Origin: Lentzea albidocapillata | GTDB taxonomy: Bacteria > Actinomycetota > Actinomycetes > Mycobacteriales > Pseudonocardiaceae | Reading direction: 5' to 3' | DNA: 64,000 nt | NCBI RefSeq assembly: GCF_000719115.1 | Contig: NZ_JOEA01000007.1 | Location: 1 to 64,000 of the forward strand | Shown here: positions 48,789-58,092 of the stretch, piece after piece | Position numbering within the stretch: the stretch's first letter is position 1 | Layout: the number at the start of each line of letters is the position of its first letter | Made by a program: the position numbers and the translations under genes | Notes under the pieces: model-generated | Database searches by the model: none | Seen by the model: only the letters and a program-made list of their open reading frames with translations | Told to the model about the DNA's origin: nothing

Positions 48789-49637
48789 GTGATCCTCGTT
48801 CCCGGCGGTCGTGGCCAGCTCGGCCACGACCTCGCTGCTCTGTCCAGTGACGTCCGCGCGGTGTCCTCTGCCGAACTGGACGTGACGACGGTGACGGCCG
48901 CCGACCTGGCCGGCGCCTCCGCGGTGATCAACTGTGCCGCGTACACCGCCGTCGACGCCGCCGAGACCGACGAGGAACGCGCGTTCGCGGTCAACGCCGT
49001 CGGCCCCGGCCTGCTGGCGCAGGCGTGTGCTTCCCTTGGCATCCCGATGATCCAGGTCTCGACGGACTACGTGTTCTCCGGTGACGGAGAGCGGCCGTAC
49101 GAGACGACGGACCCGGTCGGCCCGAAGTCCGCGTACGGCCGCACGAAGCTCGAAGGCGAACGCCGCGTGCTGGATGCGGGCGGTTACGTCGTGCGCACCT
49201 CGTGGGTGTACGGCGTGAACGGCTCGAACTTCGTGAAGACCATGGCAGCGCTGGAATCCTCGCGACCGACTCTGTCCGTTGTGGACGACCAGGTCGGCTC
49301 GCCGACGTGGTCGCACGACCTGGCCGCCGGACTTCTGGAGCTGGCGTCGGTGCTGCCCTCCGAGCGGTTGCTGCACGCGACCGGCGGCGGTGAGACGACA
49401 TGGTTCCGTTTCGCACAGGCGATTTTCGAGGAGCTCGGCGCCGAGCCCTCGCGCGTTCAGCCCTGCACCACGGCAGACTTCCCGCGCCCCGCACCGCGAC
49501 CCGCCTACTCGGTGCTGTCGGGCGCTGCGTGGGCAGCGGCGGGACTAAGCCCTTTGCCGCACTGGCGCAGCGCCCTTTCGGAGGCATTCCGGGCAGGGGT
49601 GGTAGCTCCCCGTACCGGTGCTGCGCCATTGGAGTGA
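48789..49637 (+). CDS. rfbD: dTDP-4-dehydrorhamnose reductase
   Basis: 282 aa from GTG 48789. Uses NADPH for the last step to dTDP-L-rhamnose. Seen: VPGGRGQLGHDLAALSSDVR, ASAVINCAAYTAVDAAETDE, STDYVFSGDGERPYETTDPV, and YGRTKLEGERRVLDAGGYVV, RTSWVYGVNGSNFVKTM. C-terminal GGGETTWFRFAQAIFEELGA. Length and motifs are standard. Rhamnose is the linker sugar of the actinobacterial arabinogalactan-peptidoglycan bond. Confidence 0.94.
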   Translation: MILVPGGRGQLGHDLAALSSDVRAVSSAELDVTTVTAADLAGASAVINCAAYTAVDAAETDEERAFAVNAVGPGLLAQACASLGIPMIQVSTDYVFSGDGERPYETTDPVGPKSAYGRTKLEGERRVLDAGGYVVRTSWVYGVNGSNFVKTMAALESSRPTLSVVDDQVGSPTWSHDLAAGLLELASVLPSERLLHATGGGETTWFRFAQAIFEELGAEPSRVQPCTTADFPRPAPRPAYSVLSGAAWAAAGLSPLPHWRSALSEAFRAGVVAPRTGAAPLE

Positions 49638-49874
49638 CCGGTCTGGCACGGTAGTTCCAAATGCGGGACCCTTTTCGGCATGTTCGATTCCGGGCGCAAA
49701 CCTCAGCGTCCCGCGACAGAGGATTCCGATCGGCAGCGCTTCCTGAAGTGCGTTGCCGTTGTCACGGGTTCGCGGCAGGTGTCGATGGGCCAGCTCGACA
49801 AGCGTTCACCGAGGCCGCACTCTCGGTGAAGTCGTTGGGGCGTCAGGGTTTCCTGACGCCCTCCAGCGCGCACG
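49638..49874. other. Intergenic gap between rfbD and glycosyltransferase
   Basis: 237 bases between two convergent ends. No gene or strong hairpin recognised; GC content is lower near 49660-49700. Confidence 0.35.
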
Positions 49875-50981
49875 TCAGGCCCGGCTGAGCCGGTACGCCT
49901 CGACCGTCTTCTCCGCGCACCGCCGCCAGGTGAACCCGGACGCGTACGCACGCCGTTCGGACTGCGCCTCGGGGGTGGTCGGCGCCGCGACGGCCTGAGC
50001 CAGGCCGTCGGCCAGGCCCTCGATGTCCCCGACCGGCACGTGCAGCGCGTGCCCACCGGCGACCTCGCGCAACGCGGGCACGTCCGAGCACACCACAGGA
50101 ACGTTGCAGGCCAACGCTTCCAGCACCGGCAGCCCGAAACCCTCGTCCCGCGACGGCAGCACCAGAGCCGTGGCGCCCGCCACGACCGACCGCAGGTGCA
50201 CGTCCGGCAGGTAGCCGGTCCGCAGCACCCGGCCGTCCACGCCGGCCCGGCCCGGTCCGACGATGACGAGCGGCGGCAGCGACGGATCGGACGCGTGCGC
50301 CTTGATCAGGTATTCGAGGCCCTTGCGCGGCCCGTCCGCACCCACGAACAGCAGGTACTCCGAACCCAGCCCCAGCCGGCCGCGCAACGTCGGCGTCGGC
50401 GGCCGCGAGGCGAACCAGGCGGTGTCGACGCCCAGCGGCGTCACCATGATCTTCTCCAGCGGCACCGAGAACCGGTCCGCCACAACGGAGGCGACTGCCG
50501 CCGTCGGCGTGCAGATCACGTCCGCCCGCTGAGCCGAAAGCCGGACCAGCTCAGGCAACCGGCGGTCCGACGGCGGGAGGTCACCGGGCGCGTCCAGGAA
50601 CGCGAGGTCGTGGATCGTGACGACCTTGCCGGCCCGGATCGTCGGCGGCAGCACGAAGTTCGTGGCGTGCATGACATCGGTGAACCCGGCCAGCATCTCG
50701 ACCGGCGGGAACGGGGCGCGCAGCCACATCTGGCGCAACGCCCGTGCCGAGACGGGCAGGCCGCGCGCCGTCACGTCGTGCGGCAGCACCGTCCGCAACG
50801 CGCGCCAGCCGCGCAGGGTGAACGCCACCGCTCGCACGTCGACGTAGTCCGCCATCGACGCCAGTTCTTCGGCCAATGCCGCTGTGTAGCGGCCGATTCC
50901 GGTGCGGTTGCCGAGCAGGGGGGTGCCGTCGAGCAGCACCCTGAGGGGCCTGTCTTCTCGGGATTTGCGGGATCTCGCCAT
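49875..50981 (-). CDS. GT4-family glycosyltransferase
   Basis: 368 aa. GT-B fold: N-terminal RVLLDGTPLLGNRTGIGRYT AALAEEL type loop, and a C-terminal donor site with YLLFVGADGPRKGLEYLIKA, and the E-x7-E motif LPSRDEGFGLPVLEALACNV typical of GT4 retaining transferases (often mannosyl or rhamnosyl). Starts immediately downstream of the GT2-GT4 fusion gene on the same strand (no gap), so the two are co-transcribed. Confidence 0.9.
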   Translation of the reverse strand: MARSRKSREDRPLRVLLDGTPLLGNRTGIGRYTAALAEELASMADYVDVRAVAFTLRGWRALRTVLPHDVTARGLPVSARALRQMWLRAPFPPVEMLAGFTDVMHATNFVLPPTIRAGKVVTIHDLAFLDAPGDLPPSDRRLPELVRLSAQRADVICTPTAAVASVVADRFSVPLEKIMVTPLGVDTAWFASRPPTPTLRGRLGLGSEYLLFVGADGPRKGLEYLIKAHASDPSLPPLVIVGPGRAGVDGRVLRTGYLPDVHLRSVVAGATALVLPSRDEGFGLPVLEALACNVPVVCSDVPALREVAGGHALHVPVGDIEGLADGLAQAVAAPTTPEAQSERRAYASGFTWRRCAEKTVEAYRLSRA

Positions 50982-53468
50982 TTACCTGCCACCACGCGCG
51001 ATTTTCCGCAGACGCCCCGTCGCCCGCTTGGCCAACTCGGTCGGGCCACCCGCGTCCAGGTACTCGCGCACCAGCAGCAGGTCCCGCTTCACCTTGTCCC
51101 CCGTGCTCAGCTCCGGTGTGCGCACCATGGGAGCCGAGCCGGGCAGACGGTCCGCGGCGGGCCTGGGGTTGCGGCAGAACTCGGCCAGTGGCGCGAGTGC
51201 CGTCTCCCAGGTGAACCGTTCGCGTACGACGGCGATGCGCTCACGGCACGCGGCCGCGAACTCCTCGTCGTAGAGCACCTTCTCCAGTGCGTCGGCCAGT
51301 GCCTCCGGGTCCTCCGGTGGCACGACGACGCCCAAACCCTCCCGCAGCACCAGGTCCGCGAACGAGTCGCCGGACGTGGTGACGATCGGCAGTCCCGCCC
51401 ACAGGTAGTCGAGCACCCGCGTGCGGAACGCGAACGTGGTCTCCACGTGTTCGTAGTGCGTGGTGACACCGCAGTTCGCGTCGAGCAGCCAGTTCTGCCG
51501 CTCGGTGTAGGGCACCCACCCGTCGTTGAAGAACACGGTCTCGCCGGTCAGCCCCAGCCGGGCGGACAACGCCCGCGTCTGGCCGGCGATGTCCATGTCC
51601 GGGACCTCGGGGTTCGGGTGCTTCATGCCCAGGAAGTACAGCTTCGCGGACGGCTGCCGCCTGCGCAGGTGGTCCATCGCCTCGATCAGCGACAGCGGGT
51701 CGAACCAGCTGTAGACGCCACCGGCCCAGATCACGACCTTGTCCGCGTCCGTGACGCCCGGCACGACGCCCTTGATCGCCGGGCCGGTGCGCTGCGGCGG
51801 CTTGCCCGACAGTCCGAAGGGGACGATCCCGAGCAGCGACTGCGTCGTCGGGTCGTTGTCGTACAACGTCGGCGTGAGCCTGCCCAGCGCGGCAAGGTGA
51901 CCCAGCCAGAAGTGCCGCTGCCGTTCCGACGCGCACAGGAAGAAGTCGCCGCGTTCGAGCTGTGTGTTCAGCACCTTCGTGACGGCCGCCAGGTCGAGGG
52001 CGCGCCTGTCGTCCGGCTGGTCCTTGCCCTGTTCCAGCAGTTCCAGGTGCATCGGGTCGTACATGTCGCAGACCACGATCTTGGTCGACGACAGCTTCTT
52101 CAGCTCTGTGACCATCTCCAGCGCGTGGCCCTGCAGCACCACCACGTCCGCCCAGGCGACGTGCGGCGGCAGTTCCTTCGGCCGGGCGCGCTCGATGCCG
52201 AACGGGGCGTCGGGCGGAGCACACAGCGGGTTCGTCGTGACCAGCCGCACCTGGTGCTCGCCGGACAGCACGTCGGCCATGTGCCAGGCCCGGATCGCGG
52301 GACCCGCCATCCGGTCCGAGATGGCGTCGCCGGTGATCACCAGGATCTTGCGCGGCTTGCCGAACACGTCGTCGAGACCGAGGACGTCCACCAGGATGTC
52401 GTGCGCGGCGAGGTAGCGCGGCAGGGGATAGGCGGGCTCCAACGCCTTGCGCATCAACGGAACGATGTCGGTGTCCGAGAGCCGGCGGGCGGCCTGCTCG
52501 ATCTTGCGCGACTCGGCCAGCGACGGCATCAACTCGACGAACTGGTCGATCGCGAGGAACCCGGCGAGCGCCTGGCGCGACATGCCGACGGGCTCGCGGT
52601 CGGCAGCGGGGTCGGCCGGGCGGCGGGTGATCTCCAGCTGCGTGGGGTCGATCTCACCGCGCGCCGTCGCCCGGCGCACGCACAGCGCGAGCGCGGCCGG
52701 CAGCACCTTGGTCAGCGTCTCGTCCGAGAAGTTCTTGTACAGCGACATGAGCGCGTTGCGCTCCAGCAGGTACAGCTCGCGGCTGTGGTCGATCGAGCTC
52801 ATCGACGCGTGGTGGCGGTGGAACGTGAGCGACGCCGGTTCGTAGCGGACCCGCCAGCCGCGCAGGTTGAGCCGCCAGCCGAGGTCGACGTCCTCGTAGA
52901 ACATGAAGAACCGGTCGTCGAACCCGCCGAGCTCGCGGTAGACCTCTGCCCGTACGAACAGCGCCGAGCCGGTGCCGAACAGCACGTCCTTGGGGCCGTC
53001 GTGGCTGCCGTCGTCGTCCTGACCGGCGTGCCGCTTGTAGCCCATGCCGAACCAGGTCAGCCCGCCGTCGACGAAGTCGATCTTCTCGCCGTCCCAGTCG
53101 AGGACCTTGCTCGCGACCGAGGCGACCGCCGGTTCGGTGTGGAACACCCTGATCGCGGCCTTGATCCAGTTCCGGTCCGCGCGGGCGTCGTTGTTGAGGA
53201 ACGCGAGCACCCCGCCCGTGGCGTGCTCGACGCCGAGGTTGCAGCCGCCCGCGAAGCCGAGGTTCTCCGGCGAGGTGACGATCTTGACGCCGGGCAGCGC
53301 GGCCTGCAGCCGTGCGGTGTCGTGCGCCTCGTTGTCGACGACGATCACCTGGAGCAGCTCTGCGGGGTAGTCGACGTCGGCCAGTCCGCGCACGCAGGTG
53401 ATGGTGTCGTCCGCACCGCGGTAGTTGACGACGACGACGGACACGACGGGCAGTGAGGCTCGATCCAC
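50982..53468 (-). CDS. GT2-GT4 fusion glycosyltransferase
   Basis: 828 aa, two transferases in one chain. Residues ~1-290 are a GT2 domain (VSVVVVNYRGADDTITCVRG, FLNNDARADRNWIKAAIRVF with the DxD-like NDARAD, and FDDRFFMFYEDVDLGWRLNL as the acceptor-base ED region). Residues ~360-790 are a GT4 domain (KILVITGDAISDRMAGPAIR AWHMADVLSG type N-lobe; VIWAGGVYSWFDPLSLIEAM, and VVPPEDPEALADALEKVL). A bifunctional enzyme could add two sugars in sequence to a lipid-linked glycan. No membrane segments. Confidence 0.88.
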   Translation of the reverse strand: MDRASLPVVSVVVVNYRGADDTITCVRGLADVDYPAELLQVIVVDNEAHDTARLQAALPGVKIVTSPENLGFAGGCNLGVEHATGGVLAFLNNDARADRNWIKAAIRVFHTEPAVASVASKVLDWDGEKIDFVDGGLTWFGMGYKRHAGQDDDGSHDGPKDVLFGTGSALFVRAEVYRELGGFDDRFFMFYEDVDLGWRLNLRGWRVRYEPASLTFHRHHASMSSIDHSRELYLLERNALMSLYKNFSDETLTKVLPAALALCVRRATARGEIDPTQLEITRRPADPAADREPVGMSRQALAGFLAIDQFVELMPSLAESRKIEQAARRLSDTDIVPLMRKALEPAYPLPRYLAAHDILVDVLGLDDVFGKPRKILVITGDAISDRMAGPAIRAWHMADVLSGEHQVRLVTTNPLCAPPDAPFGIERARPKELPPHVAWADVVVLQGHALEMVTELKKLSSTKIVVCDMYDPMHLELLEQGKDQPDDRRALDLAAVTKVLNTQLERGDFFLCASERQRHFWLGHLAALGRLTPTLYDNDPTTQSLLGIVPFGLSGKPPQRTGPAIKGVVPGVTDADKVVIWAGGVYSWFDPLSLIEAMDHLRRRQPSAKLYFLGMKHPNPEVPDMDIAGQTRALSARLGLTGETVFFNDGWVPYTERQNWLLDANCGVTTHYEHVETTFAFRTRVLDYLWAGLPIVTTSGDSFADLVLREGLGVVVPPEDPEALADALEKVLYDEEFAAACRERIAVVRERFTWETALAPLAEFCRNPRPAADRLPGSAPMVRTPELSTGDKVKRDLLLVREYLDAGGPTELAKRATGRLRKIARGGR

Positions 53469-53471
53469 GCG

Positions 53472-54023
53472 CTAAGCCTGCCTCATCACTCTGCGCGCCC
53501 GCAGTGTGGTTGCACAGATCAGGAGCAAGACGACAGCAAGAGGCACCCCGAAGACCCACTCCGCGGACCAGTCGTTGCGTTCGGCGAGCAGTGGCCGCAT
53601 CAGCGGGTACCGCAGGACGGTGGCCGGACCGGGCTGCATCCTCTTGTCCTGCTCGCCCCGCACGACGATCCGCAGCTCGGCGCCGTCCGGGCAGGTCACG
53701 AGGTGCGCGAAGATCGGGTTGTCCGGCCCCGGGACGTCCTCGACGCCGGTGATCACGCACGTCTGAGGTGTGGCGAGGACGTCCATCAACGCACGGTGAC
53801 CGTCGCCCACGAGCACCGCTGTGCCGGGGATCACGACCATGAACGCGGGCAGCATGAGCCAAGCCGGCCCGAGCTTGCCGACGCCCCACGCGAACGCCAG
53901 CGACAGCAGGCAGCACGGCACCAGCACCGCGAGCTCGTACCGCTCGGGCACGACGGCACCCAGCAGGACCGCGGCGGCGACGGCGACGAGCCCGATCACG
54001 ATGAGTGGTACTGGCCGCCTCAC
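53472..54023 (-). CDS. Multi-pass membrane protein, unknown
   Basis: 183 aa from GTG 54023. Hydrophobic segments at ~6-24, ~31-48, ~54-71 and ~159-177 with an extracytoplasmic domain between the third and fourth (DVLATPQTCVITGVEDVPGP, HLVTCPDGAELRIVVRGEQD). It carries two cysteines there. It sits between two glycosyltransferase genes and ends three bases from the fusion gene, so it may assist glycan export or be a small envelope protein. No known family recognised. Confidence 0.65.
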   Translation of the reverse strand: MRRPVPLIVIGLVAVAAAVLLGAVVPERYELAVLVPCCLLSLAFAWGVGKLGPAWLMLPAFMVVIPGTAVLVGDGHRALMDVLATPQTCVITGVEDVPGPDNPIFAHLVTCPDGAELRIVVRGEQDKRMQPGPATVLRYPLMRPLLAERNDWSAEWVFGVPLAVVLLLICATTLRARRVMRQA

Positions 54024-54093
54024 GGTTGCTTCCTGATGTTCATCGTCCCGGGGGACGCCTGTGGGTGGCAGGAGGTTCCATCGCCGCGGGACA

Positions 54094-54996
54094 TCAGCGG
54101 CCGGCCCAGTCCCGCCAGACGCTTGCGCGTGAGACCTTCGTCCTGATTCCGAGGCGCTGGACGAGCGTCACCGGCAGTCGGAGCAGCACCTCCGCCAGCA
54201 CGCGGGTGCGCAGTCCGAACCGGAAGTTGGCCGCGTCCGGGACGTTCCCGCGCAACGGCAGCAACGCCGTGATCACCAGGAACCGGGCGAGCTGGGTGAA
54301 CGCCGCCGAGGCGGGCGCACACCGCAGCAGCATCAGCAGCCGGTTGCGTTCGTTCCAGCGATGGAAGAGCGCCGAACCGGGACGCGTGCTGGCGCCGTGC
54401 CGGTGCCGGACCCGCGCCGGTCCGACCGAGATCACCCGGTGGCCGGCCAGCCGCAGCCGCCAGGCCGTGTCGGTGTCCTCGTAGTAGCAGAAGAAGCTCG
54501 CCGGGACACCGCCCACGGCCTTGAGTTCCGCCGTCCTGAGCAGCGCCGCGCCACCGCAGAACCCGAACACCTCGCGGCCGGCGAGCACGACGTCCCTGCC
54601 GTGGCCGTCCGCCGTCAGCGCCACGCCGACGGACTGCGTCGAGCCGTCCATGAGCAGGATCGACGAGGTGGCGGCGGCCGCGCCGGGCTCGCCGTCCAGA
54701 GCGCTCTCCAGTTCGGTGAGCCACGACGGGTCCGGTGCCGCGTCGTCGTTGAGCCACGCGACGTACGGGGTGTCGACCATGCCGAGAACGGCGGCGAGCC
54801 CGCCCGCGTAACCGCGGTTGCGGGGCAGCCTCACGACCTCGTGTCCGCTGATCAGCTCGGCTGTGCCGTCGTCGGACGCGTTGTCGACGATGATCGTCCT
54901 ATGAGGACTCTTCTGGGCCTTGAGGGCGTCCAGGCACGCCGTGATGTGGTCACGGCCGCGCCACGTCACGACCACCACGGTGCTGACTGCCGACAC
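54094..54996 (-). CDS. GT2-family glycosyltransferase
   Basis: 300 aa. A GT-A fold: STVVVVTWRGRDHITACLDA, LKAQKSPHRTIIVDNASDDG, WLNDDAAPDPSWLTELESAL (NDDAAPD is the DxD-type metal site), and FFCYYEDTDTAWRLRLAGHR with the base ED. A C-terminal region (RPGSALFHRWNERNRLLMLL) is typical of rhamnosyl/galactofuranosyl GT2 enzymes. First gene of a minus-strand set with the membrane protein and two more transferases downstream. Confidence 0.9.
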   Translation of the reverse strand: MSAVSTVVVVTWRGRDHITACLDALKAQKSPHRTIIVDNASDDGTAELISGHEVVRLPRNRGYAGGLAAVLGMVDTPYVAWLNDDAAPDPSWLTELESALDGEPGAAAATSSILLMDGSTQSVGVALTADGHGRDVVLAGREVFGFCGGAALLRTAELKAVGGVPASFFCYYEDTDTAWRLRLAGHRVISVGPARVRHRHGASTRPGSALFHRWNERNRLLMLLRCAPASAAFTQLARFLVITALLPLRGNVPDAANFRFGLRTRVLAEVLLRLPVTLVQRLGIRTKVSRASVWRDWAGR

Positions 54997-55016
54997 GGCG
55001 TGAGACGGTACGCGAC

Positions 55017-55988
55017 GTGCCCGAGCTAGTAGTGCTGACCGAGCAACTGAACGCCCCGGTCCCCGGCGGGACCGGCCGCTACACGGCGGAGTTGCTCGCG
55101 GCGTTGGGGGAGAACGCCCCTCCCGGCTGGACCGTGACGACCGCGGCGACGGCCCGCGCCGACCGCGTGATCAGGCTGCCGCGCCGGGCGCTGGTGGCGT
55201 TGTGGGAACGCGGCCTGCCGCCGAAGCTCGGCCCGCACGTGCACGCCCCGACGCCGCTCGCGCCGCTGCCGGGTGCCGTCGTCACCGTGCACGACGTGGT
55301 GCCGTGGACGCACCCGGAGACGCTGACTCCGCGCGGGGTCGCCTGGCACCGCAAGGTGATCGCGCGCGCTGCGCGTGAGGCGCGCGCTCTGGTGGTGCCG
55401 ACGCAGGCCGTGGCGTCTCAACTGGCGGAGTGCGTGCGTGTGGAAGTGCCGGTGCACGTGGTGCCCAACGGCGTGACGCGGCTGGTCGGCTCACCGGCCG
55501 ATGACCTGCCCTCGTCGTACGTGCTCGCCGTCGGCACCGTGGAGCCGCGCAAGGGCTTCGGGTTGCTGGTGCGGGCGACCGAACGGCTTCGGGTGCCGCT
55601 GGTCGTGGTCGGGCCGCAGGGCTGGGGCGACGTCGACCTGCGCGCGCCGCACGTGACGTTGCTCGGCAGGGTGTCCGACGAGCGGCTCGCCTCGGTGCTG
55701 GCCGGTGCCTCCGTGCTCGCCGCGCCCAGCCTGGCGGAGGGTTTCGGGCTGCCGGTGCTGGAGGCGATGGCCGCCCGTGTGCCCGTCGTCCACTCCGACG
55801 ACCCGGCTCTGGTGGAGGTCGCGGGCGGCGCCGGCACCGTCGTGCGGCGTGGCGACCTGGCGTCGTTGACGGAAGGTCTGCGCGCCGTTTTGGCGGATCC
55901 TCGTCACACCGTCGAGGCCGGGATCACTCGCGCGAGTGAGTTCACCTGGGCAAAGACGGCACAGGGGGTGTGGGGCGCACACGCTTGA
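55017..55988 (+). CDS. GT4-family glycosyltransferase
   Basis: 323 aa from GTG 55017. Seen: a donor/acceptor loop PVPGGTGRYTAELLAALGEN near the start, and the C-terminal GT4 signature YVLAVGTVEPRKGFGLLVRA, LAAPSLAEGFGLPVLEAMAA with the E-x7-E. The N-lobe is shorter than usual (missing some helices), so the protein is at the low end of the family. Divergent from the GT2 gene 20 bases away. Confidence 0.88.
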   Translation: MPELVVLTEQLNAPVPGGTGRYTAELLAALGENAPPGWTVTTAATARADRVIRLPRRALVALWERGLPPKLGPHVHAPTPLAPLPGAVVTVHDVVPWTHPETLTPRGVAWHRKVIARAAREARALVVPTQAVASQLAECVRVEVPVHVVPNGVTRLVGSPADDLPSSYVLAVGTVEPRKGFGLLVRATERLRVPLVVVGPQGWGDVDLRAPHVTLLGRVSDERLASVLAGASVLAAPSLAEGFGLPVLEAMAARVPVVHSDDPALVEVAGGAGTVVRRGDLASLTEGLRAVLADPRHTVEAGITRASEFTWAKTAQGVWGAHA

Positions 55989-56047
55989 CGATCGGATTGG
56001 TGCATTCCCGTTAAACGCATTAGCGAATGACATTACGCTAGCTGATC
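55989..56047 (+). promoter_or_regulatory. AT-rich promoter region of the second GT4 gene
   Basis: 59 bases of clearly lower GC content. A tacgct hexamer lies seven or eight bases before the GTG 56048 start, so transcription may begin at or near the start codon. Confidence 0.35.
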
Positions 56048-57196
56048 GTGCCGACCGCCGAGCCCAGCGTGCTGATCGACGCCACCGCGATCCCCGCAGA
56101 CCGTGGTGGCGTCGGCCGTTACGTGGATTCGCTCGTCGCGGCGCTGGACGCGGACGGGACCAGGCTCTCCGTCGTCTGCCAGCCGCGCGACGAGGACCTG
56201 TTCACCAAGATCGCGCCGAACGCCCGCGTGATCCGCGCCGCTGACGCCGTCGCCACCAGGACAGCCCGGCTGGCCTGGGAACAGACGACACTGCCGCGCC
56301 TGATCCGCACCCTCGGCGTGGACGTGGTGCACTCACCGCACTACACGCTCCCGTTGGCCGGCAAGGCCGCCTCGGTCGTGACGCTGCACGACGCCACCTT
56401 CTTCACCGACCCGGTGCTGCACTCGTCGGTCAAGGCCCGCTTCTTCCGCGCCTGGACCCGAGCGTCGTTGCGGCGCGCGGACCTGTGCGTGGTCCCGTCG
56501 CAGGCGACCGCCGACGAACTGGTGCGCGTCGCCGGGGCCGACCGCCGCGTCCTGCACATCGCCCAGCACGGCGTGGACACCGAACGCTTCCACCCGCCGT
56601 CACCGGACGAGGTCCTCGCGGTGCGCCGCAGCCTGTCACTCGGCGACGCGCCGTACGTCGCGTTCCTGGGCGCACTGGAACCGCGCAAGAACGTCCCGGC
56701 GCTGATCCGCGGCTTCGCCCAGGCCATGGTGGGTCGCGCCGAACCGCCCGCGCTGGTGCTGGCGGGCCAGCCCGGCTGGGACAGCCAGGTCGAGCGCGCC
56801 CTGGACTCCGTCCCGCACCGCATCCGCGTGATCCGCGCCGGCTACCTGCCGTTCGAACAACTGGCGGGCTTCCTGGGCGGCGCCCAACTGGTGGCGTACC
56901 CGTCTCTGGGCGAGGGCTTCGGGCTGCCCGTGCTGGAGGCCATGGCCTGCGGCGCCTGCGTGCTCACCACCCGGCGCCTGTCACTGCCCGAGGTGGGCGG
57001 CGAGGCCGTCGCGTACTGCGGCGTAGGCGCGGGCGACATCGCCGCCGCGATCGCCGACCTCCTGGACGACCCGGCCCGCCGTGCTTCGCTGGCGGCCTCG
57101 GGACAGCAGCGAGCCAAGGACTTCTCGTGGGCCGTCAGCGCCGATCGCCACCGCCTGGCCTACGAGCGCGCGATGCTGGTGCGTAGCCGACGCTGA
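56048..57196 (+). CDS. GT4-family glycosyltransferase
   Basis: 382 aa from GTG 56048. N-terminal SVLIDATAIPADRGGVGRYV, a middle HDATFFTDPVLHSSVKARFF, FRAWTRASLRRADLCVVPSQ segment, and the GT4 core YVAFLGALEPRKNVPALIRG, VAYPSLGEGFGLPVLEAMAC with the E-x7-E donor-binding motif. Probably transfers mannose or a related NDP-sugar to a growing envelope glycan. A GT2 gene follows 12 bases later. Confidence 0.92.
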   Translation: MPTAEPSVLIDATAIPADRGGVGRYVDSLVAALDADGTRLSVVCQPRDEDLFTKIAPNARVIRAADAVATRTARLAWEQTTLPRLIRTLGVDVVHSPHYTLPLAGKAASVVTLHDATFFTDPVLHSSVKARFFRAWTRASLRRADLCVVPSQATADELVRVAGADRRVLHIAQHGVDTERFHPPSPDEVLAVRRSLSLGDAPYVAFLGALEPRKNVPALIRGFAQAMVGRAEPPALVLAGQPGWDSQVERALDSVPHRIRVIRAGYLPFEQLAGFLGGAQLVAYPSLGEGFGLPVLEAMACGACVLTTRRLSLPEVGGEAVAYCGVGAGDIAAAIADLLDDPARRASLAASGQQRAKDFSWAVSADRHRLAYERAMLVRSRR

Positions 57197-57208
57197 GTCG
57201 TCGCTAGG

Positions 57209-58072
57209 GTGACGCGCGTGAACTACGGCGACGGACTTGGTGTCGTGACGGTCACGTACTCGCCGGGCGAGACGCTGGCTCCCTTTGTGGACACCCTTGC
57301 GAAGGCCACCACCCGTCCGGCGCAGGTGGTCCTCGCCGACAACGGGTCCACCGACGGGGTGCCGGAGTCCGTTGCGGCTTCGCATTCCCACGTCACTTTT
57401 CTGCCCACCGGCGGCAATCTGGGGTACGGCGGCGGCGCCAACCGCGGTGTCGCGGCGCTGGGTTCCGACGTCGGGTGGGTGCTGATCTCCAACCCCGACA
57501 TCGAGTTCTCGCCCGGCAGCGTGGACGCGTTGATCGACGCGGCGCAGCGGTGGCCCCGGGGTGGGATGTTCGGGCCGCTGATCCGGGAACCCTCCGGGGA
57601 GATCTACCCGTCCGCCCGGTTGTTGCCCTCGCTGGGACGTGGGGCCGGGCACGCGCTCTTCGGTGCCGTCTGGAAGTCGAACCCCTGGACTCGGGCCTAT
57701 CGGCAGGAGAAGGCTCCGGTCGAGCGTTCCGCCGGGTGGTTGTCCGGGTCCTGTTTTCTGATGCGGCGTGAGGCTTTCGACTCCGTCGGCGGGTTCGACG
57801 AGCGGTACTTCATGTACTTCGAGGACGTCGACCTCGGGGAGCGTGTGGGTGCGGCCGGGTGGTTGAACGTCTACGTGCCCGATGCCGAGGTCACGCACAT
57901 CGGGGGACACTCGACCGCCCGGTCTTCGGACCGGATGTTGAAGGAGCACCATCGGAGTGCTTACCGGTACATGGCTGACCGGCATGCCGGGATGTTGTGG
58001 GCGCCGTTCCGGATGGCGTTGAAGGCCGGGCTTGCGGCGCGGGTGAAGATTCTCACTCGGAAGTCCCGCTGA
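57209..58072 (+). CDS. GT2-family glycosyltransferase (rhamnosyltransferase-like)
   Basis: 287 aa from GTG 57209 (an in-frame GTG three codons later is possible). GT-A fold: GVVTVTYSPGETLAPFVDTL, QVVLADNGSTDGVPESVAAS, VLISNPDIEFSPGSVDALID (NPDIEF is the DxD-like site), and FDERYFMYFEDVDLGERVGA. This pattern is close to WbbL, the rhamnosyltransferase that builds the arabinogalactan linker, consistent with rfbB/rfbD nearby. The exact acceptor is inferred. Confidence 0.88.
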   Translation: MTRVNYGDGLGVVTVTYSPGETLAPFVDTLAKATTRPAQVVLADNGSTDGVPESVAASHSHVTFLPTGGNLGYGGGANRGVAALGSDVGWVLISNPDIEFSPGSVDALIDAAQRWPRGGMFGPLIREPSGEIYPSARLLPSLGRGAGHALFGAVWKSNPWTRAYRQEKAPVERSAGWLSGSCFLMRREAFDSVGGFDERYFMYFEDVDLGERVGAAGWLNVYVPDAEVTHIGGHSTARSSDRMLKEHHRSAYRYMADRHAGMLWAPFRMALKAGLAARVKILTRKSR

Positions 58073-58092
58073 TCGGCGGGGCTCCGGGCCCT

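Noticed and set aside
49660..49700. tRNA-like ttcgattccggg phrase after rfbD
   Set aside because: No cloverleaf stems could be paired around it; regarded as chance similarity to a T-loop.
50040..53456. 1138-codon plus-strand frame opposite two glycosyltransferase genes
   Set aside because: Antisense shadow; His/Arg/Gln-rich without motifs, while the minus strand encodes clear GT2/GT4 domains.
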